Shown in pieces: positions 5,661-9,514 of a stretch of 9,514 nucleotides of DNA. Where the stretch lies: the NCBI GenBank assembly GCA_900543455.1, contig UQRR01000079.1, forward strand, positions 1 to 9,514, in the 5' to 3' direction. The stretch's first letter is position 1. The number at the start of each line of letters is the position of its first letter. The position numbers and the translations under genes were made by a program. The stretch is from an uncultured Dialister sp. (lineage in GTDB: Bacteria; Bacillota; Negativicutes; Veillonellales; Dialisteraceae). The notes under the pieces are model-generated. The model was not told where the DNA came from. It worked only from the letters and a program-made list of their open reading frames with translations, and did not search any database.

Positions 5661-7487
5661 TTATTCCACAGTCACGGATTTTGCGAGATTTCTCGGCTTA
5701 TCCACATCATTTCCTCTCTTAATAGAGGTATAGTAAGCGAGGAGCTGCATCGGGATGACGGCGAGGATCGGCGCGATGAAGGGATCGACTCTCGGGATAC
5801 GGACGGTCTCGGTCGTGTACTTTGCGATCTCTGTGTCATCGACGAAGCCGATGCCGAGGACTTCGGCGCCGCGGGCGCGGACTTCTTGAATATTGCTGTA
5901 CATCTTTGCACTGACGTCGTCCTGTGTTGCTACGGCGATGACCGGGGTCTCCGGCGAGATGAGGGCGAGGGTGCCATGCTTCAGTTCACCGGCCGCGTAG
6001 GACTCCGCGTGGATGTAGGAGACTTCTTTCAGCTTCAGTGCGCCTTCCATGGCGATCGCATAGTCGATGGAGCGGCCAAGGTAGAAAATATCATTCGCCT
6101 TGATGAGCTTTTCAGCGACGTCTGCCATGTGTTCTTTTTCATCAAGCACGGTGTCGATCTGATCCGGCAGATCTCTCAGTGCGGTGGAGATCTTCTGGAT
6201 GAGTGCGGGCTTCAGTGTGCCTTTCAGCTGGCCCATGTAGAGGGCAAGGAGCAGGAGCGCCACGAGCTGGGTGGTATAGGCTTTCGTAGAAGCGACGGCG
6301 ATCTCCGGGCCTGCCAGGGTGTAGACGACGCTGTCAGCTTCACGCGCAATGGAGGAGCCGATGGAATTCGTCACGGCGAGGCTCTTCGCGCCGAGACGTT
6401 TCGCTTCTTTGAGCGCCGCCAAGGTATCGATGGTCTCACCGGACTGGCTGACTACGATGCAGAGGGTCTTATCGGTCGTGAGCGGACGGCTGTATCTATA
6501 TTCGGAAGCGATCTCTACAGACACGGGGATCTTTACGAAGCGTTCGATGTAGTGCTTTGCGACGAGGCCGGCATGGTATGCGGTGCCGCAGGCGGTGATC
6601 AGAATGTGATCGATGCCGGAGAGACATTCTTTCGTCCAGCCGAGATCGTCGAAATTGACGGAGCCGTCTTTATTGAGATGGATCTGTACGGTATCATGGA
6701 CCGCTTTGGGCTGTTCATAGATTTCCTTCAGCATGAAATGCGGGTAGCCGCCTTTTTCCGCCGCTTCCGCGCTCCACTTGACTTCCTGAATCTCCTTTTT
6801 GATCGGCTTGCCTTCGGCATCGAAGAGGGAAACGCCATCCTTCTTCACGATGGCCAGCTCGCAGTCGTCCAGGATATAGATCTTTCTGGTATGGTTGATG
6901 ACGGCCGGGATGTCGGAGGCGATGAAATTCTCGCCATCGCCAAGGCCGATGATAAGCGGATTGTCCTTCTTCGTGCAGATGATGGTGTCCGGCACCGCCT
7001 TATCCATGATGACGAGGCTGTAGGAGCCTTCGATCACGGAAAGGACCTTGCGGACGGTGGAGAAGAAGTCTCCGTCATCCATCTTTTCGAGAAGGTGTGC
7101 CACGACTTCGGTGTCGGTATCCGACTTGAAGATATGGCCTTCGTCGATCAGCTGCTTCTTGAGCGTCATGTAGTTTTCGATGATGCCATTGTGTACGATG
7201 ACGAAATGGTTGTGGCAGTCGCCATGCGGATGGGCATTCCGATCCGAAGGCTGTCCGTGCGTCGCCCAGCGGGTATGCCCGATGCCGATGTGACCGGTGA
7301 GCGGATGCTCCTTCAGGGCTACTTCCAGATTTGCCAGACGACCTTTCTTCTTTTCGATGGAAATCGTGCCGTTGTCATAGACAGCGATACCAGCCGAGTC
7401 ATAGCCGCGATATTCGAGGCGTCTCAGCCCATCAATCAAAAAGCGGGACGCTTCGCCGCTGCCCACATAACCTACAATACCACACAT
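5661..7487 (-). CDS. glmS: Glutamine--fructose-6-phosphate aminotransferase (isomerizing)
   Basis: GlmS converts fructose-6-phosphate and glutamine to glucosamine-6-phosphate, the entry step to UDP-GlcNAc for peptidoglycan and lipopolysaccharide; it is cytosolic. The protein is 608 residues, the usual family length. The N-terminal glutaminase domain begins MCGIVGYVG, with Cys2 the N-terminal nucleophile after Met removal. It contains RGYDSAGI (27-34), HTRWATHGQPSDRNAHPHGD (71-90) and HNGIIENY (99-106). Two SIS sugar-isomerase domains follow: CGTAYHAG (300-307), SQSGETIDT (347-355), STKAYTTQ (400-407), then EGALKLKE (481-488), ELKHG (501-505) and the C-terminus KPRNLAKSVTVE. The frame is open for 27 codons upstream, but the start at 7487 is fixed by the need for Cys2 and by a perfect SD sequence (AGGAGG, 7496-7501) 8 nt upstream. 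It appears monocistronic, with its own promoter and terminator. Confidence 0.97.
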   Translation of the reverse strand: MCGIVGYVGSGEASRFLIDGLRRLEYRGYDSAGIAVYDNGTISIEKKKGRLANLEVALKEHPLTGHIGIGHTRWATHGQPSDRNAHPHGDCHNHFVIVHNGIIENYMTLKKQLIDEGHIFKSDTDTEVVAHLLEKMDDGDFFSTVRKVLSVIEGSYSLVIMDKAVPDTIICTKKDNPLIIGLGDGENFIASDIPAVINHTRKIYILDDCELAIVKKDGVSLFDAEGKPIKKEIQEVKWSAEAAEKGGYPHFMLKEIYEQPKAVHDTVQIHLNKDGSVNFDDLGWTKECLSGIDHILITACGTAYHAGLVAKHYIERFVKIPVSVEIASEYRYSRPLTTDKTLCIVVSQSGETIDTLAALKEAKRLGAKSLAVTNSIGSSIAREADSVVYTLAGPEIAVASTKAYTTQLVALLLLALYMGQLKGTLKPALIQKISTALRDLPDQIDTVLDEKEHMADVAEKLIKANDIFYLGRSIDYAIAMEGALKLKEVSYIHAESYAAGELKHGTLALISPETPVIAVATQDDVSAKMYSNIQEVRARGAEVLGIGFVDDTEIAKYTTETVRIPRVDPFIAPILAVIPMQLLAYYTSIKRGNDVDKPRNLAKSVTVE

Positions 7488-7654
7488 ACGGTATTCCTCC
7501 TTGCGTATTTCTTTGGAATGCTCTGCCGCTCTGGGCCGCCCCTTTCCATCAGGGCTGTCTTGGCTCATAAGCCAGAGGAGTTTTTGTTCTTATATGATAT
7601 AAAGGAATTAAATTCTCTATAGAAATGCGGACTCTGCCCGCAACTATTCATACG
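7488..7654 (-). promoter_or_regulatory. Long glmS leader (5' UTR), no glmS ribozyme recognised
   Basis: If the -10 at 7661-7666 is used, the leader is about 165 nt. It can form several small hairpins: TGCGG-GCAGAGT-CCGCA (7624-7640), TGGCT-TATG-AGCCA (7561-7574) and GCCCT with AGGGGC (about 7538-7556). I searched it for the conserved glmS ribozyme core (the GCGCC-GAACU segment and GUUGACGAGG) and did not find it. Whether the leader is regulatory is unknown. Confidence 0.4.
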
Positions 7655-7660
7655 GAGTTT

Positions 7661-7669
7661 ATTATATCA
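7661..7669 (-). promoter_or_regulatory. Extended -10 promoter of glmS
   Basis: On the minus strand the sequence reads TGA-TATAAT, a perfect -10 with the TGn extension, which can compensate for the weak -35 (TATCTT at 17 bp). It lies between the upstream terminator (7707-7736) and the glmS start, the position expected for the glmS promoter. Confidence 0.55.
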
Positions 7670-7706
7670 CATGTCATAAAAATAAGATATTCTTTTATGA
7701 ACACGT

Positions 7707-7736
7707 AAAAAGGAGCATAACTGAGTTAAGCTCCTT
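7707..7736 (-). terminator. Intrinsic terminator upstream of glmS
   Basis: On the minus strand AAGGAGC pairs with GCTCCTT (7730-7736 with 7710-7716), followed by a T-T mismatch and an inner GTTA/TAAC stem with a three-base loop. Five T follow (7711-7707). It would end transcripts arriving from the Yip1-like gene and sppA. It could also act on a transcript starting at the TATAAT at 7752-7757. Confidence 0.75.
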
Positions 7737-7751
7737 CGCTGCGTTTTTCTC

Positions 7752-7760
7752 ATTATAGCA
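7752..7760 (-). promoter_or_regulatory. Candidate extended -10 promoter just upstream of a terminator
   Basis: On the minus strand the sequence reads TGC-TATAAT, a perfect -10 with TGn extension; the -35 at 17 bp is poor (TTTCCT). Transcription would begin near 7745 and meet the terminator at 7736-7707 almost at once, giving an RNA of about 40 nt unless the terminator is read through into glmS. Confidence 0.3.
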
Positions 7761-7786
7761 TGTTTTGGAAAAGAAGGAAAGGGGAT

Positions 7787-7918
7787 GACTGGGGACTGGT
7801 GACTGGGGACTGGTGACTGGTGACCAGGGAGACTAGGAGACATTAGACATTAGACTTCAGATTTCAGATTTCAGACTTCGGACTTCTGACTTCTGACGTC
7901 CAACTTCTGACGTCTTAT
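7787..7918. repeat. Heptad repeat tract 4
   Basis: The left part is six heptads of a G-rich type (GACTGGG, GACTGGT, GACTGGG, GACTGGT twice, GACCAGG; 7787-7828). A link GAGACTAGGAGAC (7829-7841) joins it to eleven heptads of the common type (ATTAGAC twice, TTCAGAT twice, TTCAGAC, TTCGGAC, TTCTGAC twice, GTCCAAC, TTCTGAC, GTCTTAT; 7842-7918). The 7-bp register is unbroken within each part. The tract begins 5 nt beyond the stop codon of the Yip1-like gene. Confidence 0.92.
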
Positions 7919-7923
7919 CTCAT

Positions 7924-8514
7924 TCAAATCGATCCCAATACCGATCCGATTTCCTGCATCTCTTCCATTTCCGAAAGGCCTGCCACGGCGGCGAAGACGC
8001 CGATCATCGCAAGGAGAAGAAGGAAGAGAAGAATCATCACATAGGGCGCGATGGCGATCAGGACGGATTTCCCGGTGGAGAAGAAATAATTCTCGCGGAT
8101 CGCAAGGACATCAAGGACGAAGGTCCACACGCAGATCGCAAATGAACCAATGCCAGAGAGAAAGGAAAGCCCGATGCTTTCGGCCAATGTGAAGAAGACG
8201 GAGAAGGCCAGCGGCAGCGATGCCGCCATGAATCCGGCAGTGATGCCCTTCGCGCTCCCTTGCCCGCCGAGAAGTCCGGAGAGGTAGTCGGTCACGGCGC
8301 TGTGGACAAGGAGGGAAAGCCCCAGAAAGAGAAGCACGGCCAGAAACTCGACAAGAAGCCCCGGCCCTTCCGAGAAGGCGGACAGCGCCGTCAAGAAAAG
8401 CGTAAAGAGCCAGAGAATCCCCGCTTCACGAAGTCGTTCGCCGCGGGTGATGTCATAGAGCGCCGCCCGCGGTGTCACGATCAGCGAGTAGACAAGATCA
8501 AGAAAGGTATTCAT
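7924..8514 (-). CDS. Yip1-family integral membrane protein
   Basis: This 196-residue protein is very hydrophobic, with about five predicted membrane helices at residues 31-47, 53-75, 90-112, 114-138 and 150-180. The short cytosolic N-terminus ends in a charged patch (ITRGERLREAG), and the acidic C-terminus has SEMEEMQE. The arrangement, the length and the segment AIRENYFFSTGKSVLIAIAP before the last helix match Yip1/YIPF-type proteins (Pfam Yip1). No biochemical function is established for bacterial members, and no catalytic motif is visible. The start has a good SD sequence (AAAGGAG, 8522-8528) 7 nt upstream. It lies 222 nt downstream of sppA on the same strand; a repeat tract with a long dyad separates them, so cotranscription is possible but not shown. 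I saw no convincing promoter directly upstream. Confidence 0.75.
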   Translation of the reverse strand: MNTFLDLVYSLIVTPRAALYDITRGERLREAGILWLFTLFLTALSAFSEGPGLLVEFLAVLLFLGLSLLVHSAVTDYLSGLLGGQGSAKGITAGFMAASLPLAFSVFFTLAESIGLSFLSGIGSFAICVWTFVLDVLAIRENYFFSTGKSVLIAIAPYVMILLFLLLLAMIGVFAAVAGLSEMEEMQEIGSVLGSI

Positions 8515-8553
8515 GGAATTGCTCCTTTGGAATCGAATATGATGCGATCGGAA

Positions 8554-8728
8554 AGTCTTGGAGAGTTAGAGAAGTCAGACTTGGAGACGTTAGACGATAG
8601 ACTTTAGACTTCAGATGCCAGACTTCAGATGTCAGACCTCTGATTTCCGATTTCAGACATCAGACATCTGATGTCTGATGTCTGATGTCTGATGTCTCTA
8701 AGTCTAACGTCTCTTAGTCTCTTAGTCT
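8554..8728. repeat. Heptad repeat tract 5 with a 16-bp perfect dyad
   Basis: Fifteen heptads run in register from 8589 to 8693 (GTTAGAC, GATAGAC, TTTAGAC, TTCAGAT, GCCAGAC, TTCAGAT, GTCAGAC, CTCTGAT, TTCCGAT, TTCAGAC, ATCAGAC, ATCTGAT, GTCTGAT three times). The edges are the usual modules: CTTGGAGACGTTAGAC on the left and GTCTAACGTCTC plus TTAGTCTCTTAGTCT on the right, again near inverted complements. A perfect inverted repeat of 16 bp each side of a single T lies at 8653-8685. The tract lies between sppA and the Yip1-like gene, where it may serve as an RNA hairpin at the sppA 3' end. Confidence 0.92.
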
Positions 8729-8736
8729 AATACCCC

Positions 8737-9514
8737 TCACTTTATCGTGGGATTCTCCCCTTCTGTCAATGCCTTTTTCATGCTCTCTGCCATGGATTCT
8801 CCCATGACATTCGAGAGCCGGGCGGCTTCGCCGCGAAGGAGGGAACGGAGAGTGACTGCGCCATTCGTATACGAGCGAGTCTCTATATTGTCCACATCGA
8901 GCCCGCCGCTCGAGGCAGCGTAGTTCAGTGCATCGTAGTAATTGCCCATCGCATCGACAAGGCCCAGATCCTGTGCCTGACGGCCGGTCAGGATGCGCCC
9001 ATCGGCGATGCTCTTTACTTTCTCTTCATCCATATGGCGTCCGTCCGCCACGGTCTGGACGAACTGGTGGTAAATATCATCGACCATGGCCTGCAGCATC
9101 TCGCGCTCTTCGCCTGTCATCGGGCGGTACATGGAGAGGATATCCTTGTGCACGCCGCTCTTGATCTTATCATTCTTGACGCCGACCTTATCCATCAGGT
9201 CTTCGATATTGGTATAGTCCATATAGACGCCGATGCTGCCCGTCATGGTGGCCGGAGAGGCGAAAATGTAATTTCCTTTGCTCGCCAGCCAGTAGCCTGC
9301 CGAGGCGCACATATCGCCCATGGAGATCACGATGGGCTTCTTGCTGCTGCGGATCTTATCCATTTCTTCTGCGATCTCCTGGGTCGCTCCTGTCGATCCG
9401 CCCGGACTGTTAATGCGGATCAGGATGGCTTTTGCCTGCGGATCCTTTCTTGCTTCCTGAAGCTCTCGCATGATCTCCTCGGAGGAGGAGCCGGAAGAGC
9501 CACTCAGCATCGAG
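8737..9514 (-). CDS. sppA: Signal peptide peptidase SppA (S49 family), N-terminus outside window
   Basis: This is a membrane-anchored serine protease that degrades signal peptides left in the membrane after protein export. The visible part covers about 257 residues and remains open at the window edge, so the N-terminal membrane anchor (probably 50-70 residues) is missing. Numbering from the Met at 9510, the S49 motifs are INSPGGST (33-40), SMGDMCASAGYWLAS (63-77) with nucleophile Ser70, TGSIGVYM (90-97) and IKSGVHKD (116-123) with general-base Lys122. The Ser-Lys separation of 52 residues equals that of the Ser-Lys dyad of B. subtilis SppA as I recall it (Ser147/Lys199). A later GRILTGRQAQDLGLVDAMG segment is also typical. 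The size fits the short, single-domain SppA type rather than the duplicated E. coli form. No terminator follows other than the repeat tract. Confidence 0.93.
   Translation of the reverse strand, partial: SMLSGSSGSSSEEIMRELQEARKDPQAKAILIRINSPGGSTGATQEIAEEMDKIRSSKKPIVISMGDMCASAGYWLASKGNYIFASPATMTGSIGVYMDYTNIEDLMDKVGVKNDKIKSGVHKDILSMYRPMTGEEREMLQAMVDDIYHQFVQTVADGRHMDEEKVKSIADGRILTGRQAQDLGLVDAMGNYYDALNYAASSGGLDVDNIETRSYTNGAVTLRSLLRGEAARLSNVMGESMAESMKKALTEGENPTIK

Noticed and set aside
7488..7568. A 27-codon N-terminal extension of GlmS
   Set aside because: GlmS needs Cys directly after the initiator Met as nucleophile. The SD at 7496-7501 lies inside the extension and points to the start at 7487.
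5289..7622. A 777-codon open frame on the plus strand spanning all of glmS and beyond
   Set aside because: It lies antisense to an unmistakable glmS. It is rich in D, G, V and R in the manner of a reverse-strand shadow, shows no recognisable domain, and starts inside the MITE-like repeat without a ribosome site. Codon bias on the glmS strand explains the absence of stops.
7488..7660. glmS ribozyme
   Set aside because: The conserved core segments (GCGCC...GAACU and GUUGACGAGG) are absent from the leader on the glmS strand.

Overview
The window looks like chromosomal DNA from a Gram-negative Firmicute of the class Negativicutes, most likely Dialister or a close relative. That assignment is an inference from the style of the proteins, the good SD sequences, the TATAAT-type promoters and the short-repeat-rich intergenic DNA; no rRNA or other phylogenetic marker is present. 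Every gene except the toxin-antitoxin pair and a transposase remnant lies on the minus strand.

Layout from left to right: (1) 3-92, the 3' tail of an IS30-like transposase cut by the window edge, followed by gene-free DNA and a heptad repeat tract. (2) 465-1079, a self-contained toxin-antitoxin operon, yefM-yoeB, with a consensus promoter, two GTAC-cored candidate operator boxes 12 bp apart, an 8-nt gene overlap and a bidirectional terminator. (3) 4724-1206, a 1172-residue SWIM zinc-finger SNF2 ATPase with its own promoter, convergent with yoeB. (4) 4786-5614, more than 800 bases without a gene but packed with palindromic and MITE-like repeats. (5) 7487-5661, glmS, with a strong terminator, a leader of about 165 nt and no visible glmS ribozyme. 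(6) 8514-7924, a five-helix Yip1-family membrane protein. (7) 9514-8737, the catalytic part of signal peptide peptidase SppA, cut at its N-terminus by the window edge.

Functionally this is mostly housekeeping and envelope biology: GlmS makes glucosamine-6-phosphate for peptidoglycan and LPS, SppA degrades leftover signal peptides in the membrane, and the Yip1-like protein is an uncharacterised membrane protein between them. The SNF2 protein is a DNA- or RNA-polymerase-associated translocase of unknown role. YefM-YoeB is an autoregulated stress and plasmid-maintenance type module.

The most unusual feature is not a gene. Five intergenic spacers each carry a tract of degenerate 7-bp repeats (consensus about WRAYNTC, flipping orientation within most tracts, with GGAGACnTTAGAC-like edges). 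The glmS-SNF2 spacer additionally holds a separate family of ATACCGCC...GGCGGTAT palindromic elements and a MITE-like element bounded by GTCATTTCGAG-type inverted repeats. I see no CRISPR array, tRNA, rRNA, prophage or obvious new multi-gene defence system.
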